Shown here: positions 49,530 to 60,525 of the stretch, in pieces
Position numbering within the stretch: the stretch's first letter is position 1
Layout of the letters: the number at the start of each line of letters is the position of its first letter
From: Cocos nucifera
Lineage: Eukaryota; Streptophyta; Magnoliopsida; Arecales; Arecaceae
Assembly: GCA_006176705.1 (NCBI GenBank)
Contig: QRFJ01000022.1
Span: 2,693,161 to 2,757,160, forward strand
Direction of reading: 5' to 3'
Length of the DNA stretch: 64,000 nucleotides
Made by a program: the position numbers and the translations under genes
The notes under the pieces: model-generated
What the model was told of the DNA's origin: nothing
What the model saw: only the letters and a program-made list of their open reading frames with translations
Databases searched by the model: none

Positions 49530-49546
49530 AAAGTGGAAGAGACTTC
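49530..49546 (+). promoter_or_regulatory. Element B polypurine tract
   Basis: AAAGTGGAAGAGACTTC lies directly before the 3' LTR. Confidence 0.65.
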
Positions 49547-50841
49547 TATTGGGGATAAACTCCACTTCTATCGAAGTCCAGTTCGATGCTCAGTCTAATG
49601 CAATCAGTAGCCACAGAAGAGCTTCAACAGATAAGTCTTAGCCGAACTTCTTCAACCGACCGAACTCCTCAATGATCGAGCTCTTGCCGAACTTTCCAGC
49701 AGTCAAGTCCTAGCCGAACTCCCCAGCGGCTGGGTCGTTCCCAAACTCCTTCGCCAAAGTCCAGTTCGATGCTTAGCTTAATGCAATCCTTAGCCCCGAA
49801 AGAGCCTCAACAACCGAGTCCTAGCTGAACTTTCCAACGGTTGGGTCTTTACCAAACTCCTTCAATCGATCGAACTTCTTAGTGGCCGAGCTCCTGTCGA
49901 ACTCCTTCAGCCGACTGAACTCCTCAGCGAGTGAGCTTCGATCGAACTTCTCAGTGGCTGAACTTCAGACGAACTCCTATGAGAGCCGAACTTCCTCCAT
50001 ACTCCTTCAGTCGGACTCTCATGAGAGCCAGACTCTCCCGTACTCCTTTAGTTGGACTTCCATGAGAGTCGAACTTCCTCCGTGCTCCTCCAACCGAACA
50101 TCTATAGAAGTCGGACTTTTGTTGAACTTCTCCTTCAGCCAAACTCTTTCAGGAGCCGAACTCCTTCCGAATCGCTTCTGCAGACGAACTTTTCTTAGGG
50201 CCGAACTCCTTCCGAACATCCTCTTTGTACCAAACTCCTCTCGGATGATTTTCTCTAGATGTATCCTCCTTAGGAGTTTGAGCTCCCCTGAAATAGATAT
50301 ACGTCGAGATTTTTCACCTATGGTTGTTGAACCTCGGTGGTATGGCCATCACTGCCAGTCTGACGCCATCTTTTCCTCCATTATAAGCCCCATGCGGTCC
50401 ACGATCGGACGACATGGCCACCACTACTAGCGACACCATTCTCTCTATAACCAATCCCATGCGGCCCACGATTCATCAGTATGACTGTCACTATCCACCT
50501 AACAACGCCTTTCTCTCCATACCAAACTCCATGCAGCCCTGAGCGGCCCATGAATGGACGATATGACCATCATCATCAATCCGTTATAAGCTCCATCTAT
50601 AAAAAAAAAAACCCTCCAGATATGTTTGCTCTAAGCTCTCTTCTTCTTTTCAAAATTCTGTCGAACTCTTTTCTGAGTACTCTATTTTTGTTGGCCAGAA
50701 GAGATGACTTGATCGTCGGAGGGTCTTACCGAAGCCACCACCACCGACTCTGGGCTAGACTTTATTTTGTAGATCACTGATGGTGATCTCTTCTTTTTCA
50801 ACTCCAGCTCGATCCGACATCAACCAGATTCTGCAACAATA
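49547..50841 (+). repeat. Element B 3' LTR, also 5' LTR of a truncated copy
   Basis: 1295 bp, starting TATTGGGGATAAACTCC and ending ...CTGCAACAATA. It has the same internal duplication as the 5' LTR (GAAGTCCAGTTCGATGCT near 49575 and 49755). The TATA box is altered to TATAAAAAA at 50598-50606. It is followed by primer-site sequence and gag, so it also acts as the left LTR of the next, truncated copy. Confidence 0.88.
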
Positions 50842-51478
50842 GATTTGGAGCTAGAGGAAGGGTCCCTCTGTTCTTGAGGTTCTATTATTTTTAAAGGAGT
50901 GCTCAGCGATGACTTCTCTCTTTCCTCTCTTGAGATCTTTCTTCTTTCTCTTCAAAGTTCTTTTTTGAGAGAAATACCTCTCAGGAGAGCTTCGACCCGA
51001 CGATCGATGGCCTTCGCGGTCCGATCCCGTCCAGATTCATCTATCCCTACTTTAACCCTAGTAACCCAAATTCCATCTGTAACCATGGTGGATGCAGAGC
51101 AGTTCAACCTACTGATCCAGCAGGTTCATGGCCTCACGGAGGTAATGCAGGCCATGCATCAATAGGCCCCAACATCAGCTCGACCAGCACAAGATTCTCC
51201 GAAGCACTATGGTTTGGTTCAGAAATAGTCGACTTGGGCCACCCGACCTCTGGTCCCTGGGAAGGAGAAGCAGAGAATGGAGGGCCCCCTGCTCGGACCA
51301 CGACTCGATCCAGGAGGAGGCTTCGCACCCATTTCACCGAAATACCCTGGAGGTCAACAATCGTAAGGACCTCTAGGATCAAAGGCTCTTAGAAATAAGC
51401 CGACAGATCGAAGAACTTCATCACACTCCCTCCTCATGCGGTAATAACATTTGTACTAACCCTCCCCTCCACCCTCAA
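50842..51478 (+). pseudogene. Truncated second gag copy behind element B
   Basis: Primer-site sequence (GATTTGGAGCTAGAGGAAGG) and the first part of gag repeat 42222-42840. The same ATG-to-ATA change occurs at the start (about 50982). The frame runs RRASTRRSMAFAVRSRPDSS and VDAEQFNLLIQQVHGLTEVM. After CTAACCCTCC the middle of gag is deleted and CACCCTCAAGGG follows, then the sequence switches to element C's LTR at 51479. Confidence 0.85.
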
Positions 51479-51783
51479 GGGCGACAAACTCGAAAAGTCG
51501 TTAGAGTCCGAAATGGATACGACTTCAATTTCTCTCCTATAAATAAAGGGGCTCCAGGATCCTTCAGATATGCCATTCAATTCGATGCTTTCTCTCTTCA
51601 TTATTCTTCAATCTTCTAACTTGAGCATCGGAGGGTCTTTATCAGAGAATACTTCGATGGAGACTTTATTGCAGGTGAACGGGCGAAGCTCTAGCAAAGT
51701 TCATCCTCGGTCTCGTATTCTTCGATGGCCAAGCTCCTCCATCCTCATCGGCCAACCTCAAGCTGGAAGATCCAAGAGCAACA
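51479..51783 (+). repeat. Element C truncated 5' LTR
   Basis: It matches 60902-61208 from GGGCGACAAACTCGAAAAG to ...GCAACA. The TATA box TATAAATA is at 51538-51545, so the promoter part is kept although roughly the first 375 bp are missing. Confidence 0.9.
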
Positions 51784-51806
51784 GTTGATGCTAGAGGAAG
51801 GACCTC
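51784..51806 (+). promoter_or_regulatory. Element C candidate primer-binding site
   Basis: GTTGATGCTAGAGGAAGGACC follows the LTR and resembles the corresponding site in the other gypsy family. Confidence 0.4.
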
Positions 51807-51857
51807 GGTTGATTTTGAAGTCTAATTTTAACGAAAGAAAGCACGTCACCGGATATC

Positions 51858-53270
51858 ATGAGAATTCGAAGGAGAACATCAAATGCATCCCAGTGTTCTA
51901 GTGGTCGGAGGACCTACAATGCTCAGCAGATTAACACTGCTCCACCATCAATCCAGGAAAATCCACCAACGATGCTGGCGGTCTCACAAAAACAGTATGA
52001 CATGCTGCTTCATCGGGTGCAAGCATTATCAGCCACTGTAAGAGGAATACAACAAGCCGATGAGTGCCGTCTAGTTGAAGAAAATTTAGGTCTGGTCCAA
52101 ATAGGGCCAGAGGAACGATGCCCCCAAAGTCCAAGGGTGGAGGCCAGTCGTCACAGTCGACCTATTGGTCCTTTCCATCGAAGATTTGAATGCTCACCCA
52201 CACCAATTTCTAGGAGAGGCTCTACCCCAAGCCATGAGATTCCTCAGCATCAGGCCACTCATAAGGACGATATGGAGAAAAAGCTCAAAAAGATGCAACG
52301 ACAGTTGGATGTGTTGTGGGAGTCGAGGCAACAAGGGGAGGATTTGGGATTCAATATCGATCCTCCATTTACTCAGAAGATTATGGATGAACCCTTGCCA
52401 CATTGATTCAAGATCCCTCAGACGAAGCTTTATGATGGAGCGGCTGATCCCATAGACCATCTGGATAGCTTTCGAACTCTTATGCATCTGCAAGGGGCTA
52501 CCGATGCAATACTATGTTGAGCTTTTCCTTCAACTTTGAGGAAGGTGGCTCGACATTGGTACTCGAATCTAAAATTTGGCTTCATAGATTTTTTCTACCA
52601 GTTGAGCCATCTATTCATTGTCCACTTCGTAAGCAGTCATCGGCAATGTCGTAACTCTGACTTCCTCATGAGAATCAAGCAATGAAAGAATGAGTCCCTT
52701 CGAGAGTATATCAATCGCTTCAATGCAACCATCTTGGAGGTCTAAAATTTAGATCCATCGATGGCCATGATGGCGTTCAAGGCCGGCCTCCTCCAAAATG
52801 ACCTTTTATTCTTCCTTAACTTGGACTATCCGAAGGACTTCATCGAGATGCTAGAACGAGCGAAGAAGTATGCCCAGACCGAAGAGGCTTGAGACCAGTA
52901 AGAAAGTAGTCGAGATGGTAGGTCGGATCCGTCCCAAAAGTAAGAGAAGAAAAAAGATCATAGATGGATGCAGCATCATCAGGAGGAGCCATGATTTCAT
53001 TAATCACGCACTCCATCTCGGAGTAGCCGACCAACATCTCTAAAGCCGCAAGGCTGATCTAGAACTCCACTTTGAAGATTCAATTACCACACCCCTCTCA
53101 ACACATCTCGGGCTCAGATTCTGATAGAGATCGAGAGATGAGAAGATATACCTCGATCTAGGAAAATGATAATCCCTGCTTGAGTAAGAAATCTGAGGAA
53201 GTATTGCCGATATCATCATGACCACGGGCATGATACCGAGGAGTGCTGACAGCTCATAGAGAAAATAGAG
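51858..53270 (+). pseudogene. Element C gag remnant
   Basis: ATG at 51858 (MRIRRRTSNASQCSSGRRT) opens a 182-codon frame through MLLHRVQALSATVRGIQQ to NIDPPFTQKIMDEPLPH. A stop at 52404-52406 follows, then FKIPQTKLYDGAADPIDHLD and later LNLDYPKDFIEMLERAKKYA (about 52815-52875). A Cys/His motif YHHDHGHDTEEC lies at about 53192-53265. Several stops, mostly TAG and TGA. Confidence 0.85.
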
Positions 53271-53539
53271 GTACTAATCAGGTAGGAATGACTTCGGCAC
53301 TATATGGATGAACGACGAATCCCGATGAATTTGGATCGTGACCAACCTCAACCAGATGAACTGCACGGAGAACAGTCGACTGTGGGAGAGATCAAAGTAA
53401 TTACTGAAAAAAATCTTGGTGGAAATATTTTGGATCGGGATTGACCAGGAGAAGGACCGAGGAAGAGGAAAGTAGATAATGAAAATACTTTCATCGATGA
53501 AGATCTGGAAGAGATAAGTCAGCCACATGACGATCCTAT

Positions 53540-56500
53540 AGTCATTTCTCTGAATATTGCTAATTATGATATACATCGGATCCTTATTGATAATAAAAGT
53601 TCAATGGATATTCTATTTTATGATGTCTTTGTTCGAATGAACTTGAATCCTGAACTACTGACGAAGAGGAATATACCTCTAGTCGGATTTTCTGGTGCTA
53701 CGATTTCAGTGGAAGGGACTATCTCACTAACGATAAAAGTTGGACGAGCTTCGAGACAGATGGTTGTCGATATAACTTATTTCGTCGTGAATAACCCCTC
53801 TGCCTATAATATCATCTTAGGTCGGCCAGGCCTAAATACCCTCTAGGCCATAGTGTCGACCTATCACTTGAAGGTCAAATTTATGACTCCACATGGAATC
53901 GGCGAGCTCAGAAAAAATCAGTCGATCGTAAGAGAATGTTTATGGTTACCTTGCATGGAGTGATAGCTGAAAAGCAACCCATGAATGAGTTAGATGTTCA
54001 GGATGAACAAACTGAACAAAGATGCTCTCCAATAGAAGAATTGATCTCTGTACCAATCAAGGATGATCCGAACAAAGTTGTGAAGGTCGGCTCAAGCTTA
54101 TGTGAATAGGATCGATAGCACCTCATCACATTTCTACAAGATAATGTCGATGTATTTGCTTGATCAGCTTTGGATATGCCCGGCATTGATCCATAGGTCA
54201 TGGTATACCAACTCAATATGGATCTAAATCATCATCTGATTAGGCAAAAAAATAGAGCTTTGCCCCTGAATGTCAGAGGGCGATACAAGAAGAAGTGGAT
54301 AAGCTCTTGAAGGTCGATTTCGTTCGAGAAATTTATTATCCAAAGTGGTTGGCCAACGTCGTCCTCGTTAAGAAGGTCAGTAGAAAATGACACACGTGTG
54401 TTGATTATGTGGATCTCAACGGAACATGCCTAAAGGATAGCTATCCTCTGCCGCACATAGATCAACTGATGGATGCGATCTCGGAACATCAGCTCTTATC
54501 ATTCATGGATGCTTTCTCGGGATACAATCAGATCCGAATGGCGCCCAAGGATGAAGAAAAAACTTTCTTCATAACTGACAAAGATCTTTTTTGTTACAGG
54601 ATCATGCCGTTTAGCTTAAAAAATGCTGGAGCGACCTATCAAAGACTTGTGAACAAGCTTTTTAAGAAGCAAATTGGAAGAAATATGAAAGTGTATGTGG
54701 ATGACATGCTCGTTAAAAGTAGGACTGCCAAATATCATATCATCGACCTAGAAGAAGCATTCTCTATACTACGGCACTTTCGGATGAAGCTCAACCCGGA
54801 CAAATGCATCTTCGGTGTCACTTCTGAAAAATTTCTTGGATTCATGATGTCACAACATGAGCCAATTCAGAGAAGATTCAAGCTCTTCAAGAGATGAAGC
54901 CTCCAAAGATGACTAAAGAAGTGCAGTGACTCACAGGAAGGATCGCAGTCTTAAATAGATTCCTATCAAGATCGGTGGAAAAGAGCCTTTCATCTTTTAA
55001 AGCTTTTAAGCAACCGAAGGACTTTCAATGGATAGATGAATGCCAGACAGTCTTCGATGAGCTAAAGAAATACCTCAGCTCCCCTCCTCTTTTAAGCAAG
55101 CCAGAGTCCGAGGAGGTATTGTACTTGTATTTAGCTATTTCTTCTTCGGCAATAAGCTCTGTTCTGATTCGATAGGAAGCCAAGGTATAGAAGCCGATCT
55201 ATTACGTGAACAAGATACTTCACGATGTTGAGATCAGATATACAAGACTGAAAAAAATTGTCTATGCTTTCTTAATATCTACGAAAAAGTTACGTCCATA
55301 TTTTTTAATACACACCATTGCAGTCCTTACAAACTAATCCATTAAATCGGTATTGTACCGACCAGATACCTTGAGGTGATTGGCTAAATGGGCTATCGAG
55401 CTAGGTGAATTTGATATCAAATATTTGCCGAAATCGTCCATTAAAGCTTAGGCATTGGCGGATTTCATCCTGAAATGTATAATTCTGGATGAGGAATCCA
55501 ATCACGCTGAAGCCCCTTCAACCGATGAATGTTGGACCCAACATGTTGATGGATCTTCGAATGCCATGGGCTCTGGAGCCAGATTGATCTTAACTAGCTC
55601 GGAGGGAGTAGTAGCAGAATATGCTCTACGCTTCAATTTTTCGGCTTTCAACAATGAAGCCGAGTATGAGGCATTAGTAGCGAAACTTAGAATAGCAAAA
55701 AAAAATGGGAGTTCGGTATCTCAGAGTCTATAGTGATTCGCAGTTGGTGATTGATCAAGTTCAAGAAGAATATGAAGCTCGAAAGCCAAATATGGTTAAG
55801 TATCTACAGAAGGTCAGGGACTTAGTTTCTAACTTTTTAGCAATGGATGTTCAGTAGATACCAAGGATGAAAAATGTACGAGCTGATCTTCTTTCTAAGC
55901 TAGCAACCCATGGGACGGTCGACCTAAAAAGAAGCTCATATATGGAAGTCCTAGAGAAGTCGAGTATTGAGGAGGCTCCGATAATGCAAGCTGATCCAGA
56001 ATCGAACTGGATAGATCCTATCATCCATTACTTGTAAGACAAAATTTTGCCTGTGGATCGAGATGAGGCAAAAAGGTTGAGATGCCTTGCTTTACAATAC
56101 ATCATCTATGAAGAAAAATTATATAAGAGGTCTTTCACCCTACCTCTGCTCAGATGCCTCCATCCTTCAGAAACCAACTATGTCCTACGAAAAGTTCACG
56201 AAGGAATCTATGATAATCACCTGGGGGGCAAGGCTCTGTACCATAAAATATTATGGCAAAAATATTTTTGGTCAACCATGCAAAAAGATGTGGCCGATCT
56301 AGTGAGCAAGTATGACCAATGCCAAAGGACCTCAAACATTTAGCGCCGACCATCGACTCCATTGGCCTCGATCACGACCCCTTGGCCCTTTGCTCAATGG
56401 GGAATGGATATCCTCGGACCATTTTTCATCACCGTGGTACAAAAGAAGTTTCTGATTATCGTGATTGACTATTTTACTAAATGGATGGAAGCAGAGGCAG

Positions 56501-57030
56501 TAGCGATGATTACCGAAGCCGAAGTTCGGAATTTTGTCTGAAAGTCTATCATATATCGATATGGTTTATCCCATACCATCATAATCAATAATGGATGATA
56601 ATTCAATAACCCGAGGTTTACAGGATTCTATAATGACTATAAAATTTCTTATAGATTAACGTCAGTAGGTCATCCACAGACTAATGGTGAGGTCGAGATG
56701 ACAAATAGGACATTATTACAAGGGTTGAAAGCTTGTATAAGCCAGGCAAAAGGGTCGTGGGTTGAAGAGTTGTATAACGTCCTTTGGACGTATCACACGA
56801 TGTAACGTGTCCCAACTAGAGAGACACCTTTCATGTTGACCTTCGGTATGGAAGCTGTGATACCCCTAGAGATGGGGTTACCCATGCTCCAAGTGGAAGA
56901 GTTCGATGAAGATAGCAATTCCTTCGAAATGAGAGCAAATCTAGATCTTATGGAAGAAATCGAGAACGAGCTCGAGTTCGAATGGCCGACTATCAACAGA
57001 AAGTTGTTCGATACTACAATTCTCAAGTAA
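53540..57030 (+). pseudogene. Element C pol remnant: protease, RT, two RNase H, integrase
   Basis: Protease: IDNKSSMDILFYDVF (about 53587-53630), Lys in place of the catalytic Gly, then VNNPSAYNIILGRPGLNTL. Reverse transcriptase: LSFMDAFSGYNQIRMAPKDE and YVDD at 54694-54705, with one long open frame 54409-54894. Ordinary RNase H: about 54975-55440. Second RNase H: HVDGSSNAMGSGARLILT, AEYEAL and YSDSQLVIDQV, catalytic residues kept but with a frameshift near 55705. Integrase: HEGIYDNHLGGKALYHKIL, then a finger reading YDQC (first Cys lost), GMDILGPF, INNG (Asn for the second Asp) and TNGEVEMTNRT. Inactive. Confidence 0.9.
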
Positions 57031-57304
57031 AGAGCAAATCTTTTCTGACGAGATAATTAGTTCTTCGTCAAGCCAAGATTTCTCGCCCATCCAAACGGTC
57101 AAAATTATCATCGAACTAGGAAGATCCTTATCGCATGGCTGAAGTAGTTCAGCCTGAAACTTACCATCTCTGTCGATTGGATGGAACTCCGATGCCAAGG
57201 ACCTAAAATACCGACAATCTTTGGAGATATTATCCTTAGAATGTAATTTTCATCTTGAAATTTTTGTCAATAATGAATAATAACTTATCGTAGGTTTTAT
57301 TTTT

Positions 57305-57860
57305 GCCAACGCACGCTCCTCGACTATGACCGAGGAGCGGAATACATCTCCATCGAATCTCGTCAACGCGCGCTCCTCGACCATGATCGAGGAGCGGAAT
57401 ACATCTCCATCGGATCTTGCCAACGTGCGCTCCTCAACCACGATCGAGGAGCGGAACGCATCTTCATCGGATCTCATCAATGCGCACTCCTCAACCATGG
57501 TCGAGGAGCGATACGTATCTCCATCGAATCTCACCAACACACGCTCCTCAACCTTGGTCGAGGAGCGAAATGCATCTCCATCGAATCTCGCTAATGCGCA
57601 CACCTCGACCATAGTCGAGGAGCGAGACGTGTCTCCATCGGATCTCGCCAACGCGCGCACCTCGACCATGGTTGAGGAGTGGGACGCATCTCCATCAGAT
57701 TTCGTCAATGCGCGCTCCTCGACCATGATCGAAGGATAGTATGCATCTCCAATATAAATCGCCAATGCTCGATCCTCGACCACGATTGAGGATCAGAACG
57801 TGTCCTACAAAATTCATCAAAATGCACTCCTCGACTGTGGCCGAGGATCATAACGTGCTG
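57305..57860 (+). repeat. Element C 57-bp hairpin array
   Basis: About ten units (starts 57305, 57362, 57419, 57476 and so on). Each contains CTCCTCGACCATGATCGAGG or a variant, a stem of CTCCTCGA with TCGAGGAG around a short loop, and ends with ATCTCCATCGGATCTCGCCA. Because 57 is a multiple of three, both strands stay open for over 130 codons; these frames are probably not genes. Confidence 0.9.
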
Positions 57861-58103
57861 GCATGAATCATTCGTCATAACTTCTCAGCCACACCGCCTA
57901 AGATCTATACTGATTTATGTCTTAAAAAAAAAAATTTGACGAAAAATATATGAACTCAACAACTTAGCAAAAGAAGACTTTGTATTAAAGTTGAGTATTT
58001 ACAAGTGATGGTCGGCCCATACAAAGATACCTCGATAAAAATCGGAGGCAAACAAAAAAGGTCGACCTAAAAAAGATCGAACATGCCCAATCAAAATGGT
58101 ATA

Positions 58104-60083
58104 TTAAGCTCCATCCAAAGCTCTAGATTCGCCAACTTTTGCTTGGTTCGGCAGGATGATGATGGTTGGGGGTGGTACCGATGCTACATCCTCGACGATC
58201 AGATCATCACGCATAGGACTGAAGATATCTTCCATTTTAATTTTTCGACCCTCAACTTCCTCAGCCTCCTCATCGTTCAACTCCAAGAGGTCTAAGTCCA
58301 GATCGAAAAAGATCCTCCGGGCCTTCTCTTTCTGATCTATACCCCCTTGTAGGTAGGAGAGCGATGCAAAATTCACCTTAATGTTGCAGAATTCTTTCGA
58401 GACGCGGAAGGCTTCGACCGTCTCTACCTTGGCGGCCTCCGCTCGTGCCTTCCCGACCTTCCTCTCTCCCAGCATCCGAGCTTCAGCCTTAGCTAGCTCA
58501 AATTTCAACTGCTTCACCCTCTCCCTGAGGGACCTGATCTCATCCTCGACCTTCAGCCAAGATAACTGAGCATCGTTCGTCCTTCGGTTGGCTTAGGCGG
58601 CTTTCTCCTCAGCTTTCTTAGAGAGACGCCGAACCTCTCTAATTACTTCGATAAAATAGTCCACATGATAGACGAGCTAAAAAAAAAAGAGAAGAGAAAA
58701 GAAAAAGAAGCTGAGCTAAGGAATGAACGGAAGAGCTAAAATGAAGGTTAGTAAAAAAGCCGACACATGCCCAAAGGAGAGAATCGTAGGAGTCTTGGAT
58801 GTGAAAGGCACCCCTGACCTCCTCGAAGGTTTGGACATCGGTCGATAAAATGACCGACTTCAGCAAGAAATGGGCGACATGGTAGTCGTCGATGTCCTTC
58901 CTTTTATCCTCGGTATCTGAGGAAACTTCCACCAGAGAAACACTCCCCGGAACATCGAGTCCACGATCGAACATCCGGATGGAGATCTTCGATAAATCCG
59001 AGCTTCTTTTGGAAGAAGATGCGAAGGTCGAGGGATGGACTCCGCTGGAGCAGTAGACCGAATCGACGTCATAGCTTTTGCTGGCGCCGACTTCTCCTTC
59101 CTCGGAGCGTTGGCCGCTCTCGAAGAACCTCCCACCATGGGCTACGCCAGGACAGCCTCGATCCGAGTGCATTTGGGGGCTACGGTCGTGCTCGTATTTT
59201 TCTTCTTCGCCATCCGTCGAAGAGTTTCGAGGTCGGACGAATTCATCACTGGATAGAAAATATAAGACTCGATCAATGATAATAACGAGGAAAGAAAAGA
59301 CAACTCAAACAAAATCACATAAAAATACTTACTCCTTGGATTAGTTGGAATCAATCCGACCTTAAATAAGTTCTCCTCAGTAAGGAACTTGGATAGCAGG
59401 AGAGGAGCAAGACTAAAGATCTGACTCAAGGCCTCCTTCTTGACATCGGATAGCGTTAGAGGTCTATGAGGTCGCCCTCATGATGTGCTGAAATCCCATG
59501 GTTGCTCGGCTGAAACAAAAAAGAAGTGCTCCTTCCAGTTATGCATCGAGGAAGGAGCACCTCAAAAAAGATAGCATGCTCTCCCAGGAGAGGCGTACCA
59601 CCATCCGACCTCCGTCGGATGCTCCTTTAAAGTGAAGCAAGCTCGAAATAGATGAGAGGTAGGCTCGACCCCAAGGAGGAGGCAGTGGGTGAAGAAGCCT
59701 AAAATCGGTCGTCAGGAGTTCGACACCAAACAACAAAAGCTAATTCTATACAGGTTCAGAAGCTCGACGATTAAAAAATGAAAAGACAATCTGAGATCAG
59801 CTTTTAGTGATTCATCGTAAACACCGATCCGTCCAGGCTGAGGAAGAGCTATACACTCTTCGGGACCGACGATCTCTAGCTTAAAATCATCGAGAACATG
59901 GTATTTCATCCTAATGACTTTCAAATCCTCCGAGGAGAGGATGAAATTTATTCTGAAAGGACCATAATTTGAAACCTCATGTTCTTCAGATTTGCTCAGA
60001 GAACCTATTACCCCAGAACCGCGATCCTCATAAGAAGGGCTATCCGAGCCCCATGAAGATTGGGACGGACTAGATTGACTCAT
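58104..60083 (-). pseudogene. Antisense spliced gene of element C, putative gypsy-type transposon (Transposase_28-like) protein
   Basis: It lies opposite to gag-pol, between integrase and the 3' LTR. ATG at 60083 (MSQSSPSQSSWGSDSPS) leads into ECIALPQPGRIGVYDESLKA and LRLSFHFLIVELLNLYRIS, the pattern of the plant family annotated as putative gypsy-type transposon. The frame continues to 59333 across three stops (first at about 59712). Intron 1 is 59332-59249 (GTAAGT...CCAG). Exon 2 carries DLETLRRMAKKKNTS and, after a frame change, HFLLKSVILSTDVQTFEEV. Intron 2 is about 58766-58677, ending in a strong pyrimidine tract and TTTAG. Exon 3 is a coiled-coil-like region (VKQLKFELAKAEARMLGERK) followed by FFDLDLDLLEL and a stop at 58104. 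Function is unknown; possibly a host- or element-control protein. Confidence 0.75.
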
Positions 60084-60246
60084 GAGTGCAAAAAAGACTG
60101 ACCTAAGGAGTGAGGAGGCCGAGCAACAAGGAAAGTTAAGGCGAGGTCGACAGTAGCTCGGCTGAGTCCGAGCTATTCCTCACGCACAAAGTACCAGAGT
60201 TCACCCTTTAAGCAACAGTAGCAGTTAAAAAGAATAACGTTGATCC

Positions 60247-60254
60247 TATTTATA
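60247..60254 (-). promoter_or_regulatory. TATA box of the antisense gene
   Basis: The minus strand reads TATAAATAGG about 165 bases before the ATG at 60083. It lies outside the LTR, so the gene seems to have its own promoter. No transcript evidence is available here. Confidence 0.55.
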
Positions 60255-60525
60255 AGAGGTATGGATAGCTCCGATCTACTCCCATTTCATCTACCCTTCT
60301 AGATCTTCGTTAGGTATCGGATACCAATTGGTCAGGATGGACAGATCCGGATCAAAGCAACGGACGGTTAGATTTCGTGGCCGTTAGACTTTTCCCAATC
60401 TTATTATGTTATCAATCTCCAACACTGCAATGCGGACATGATTTGAAGATCGGCCTTGACTTCGATAGGATACTTACGTTGGCCGCTCAAAGGTAGGTCG
60501 ACCTCGTAAGTGTGGGGCAAACTAT

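Larger units (their letters stand above)
40930..50841 (+). mobile_element. Element B: Ty3/gypsy (Tat-type) element with decayed gag-pol
   Basis: About 9.9 kb with two 1.29 kb LTRs. Internal order: candidate primer site, gag, protease, reverse transcriptase, RNase H, second RNase H, integrase, 115-bp array, 41-bp array, polypurine tract. A second RNase H domain beside the ordinary one is a mark of the Tat group. It is the full-length relative of elements A and D. Its left flank is TATAC, but its right LTR is followed by a second gag start, not by a matching duplication. Confidence 0.9.

Noticed and set aside
57250..57783. 177-codon minus-strand and 137-codon plus-strand frames over the 57-bp array
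   Set aside because: The unit length is a multiple of three, so open frames on both strands are expected; sequence is only a repeated peptide with no family match.
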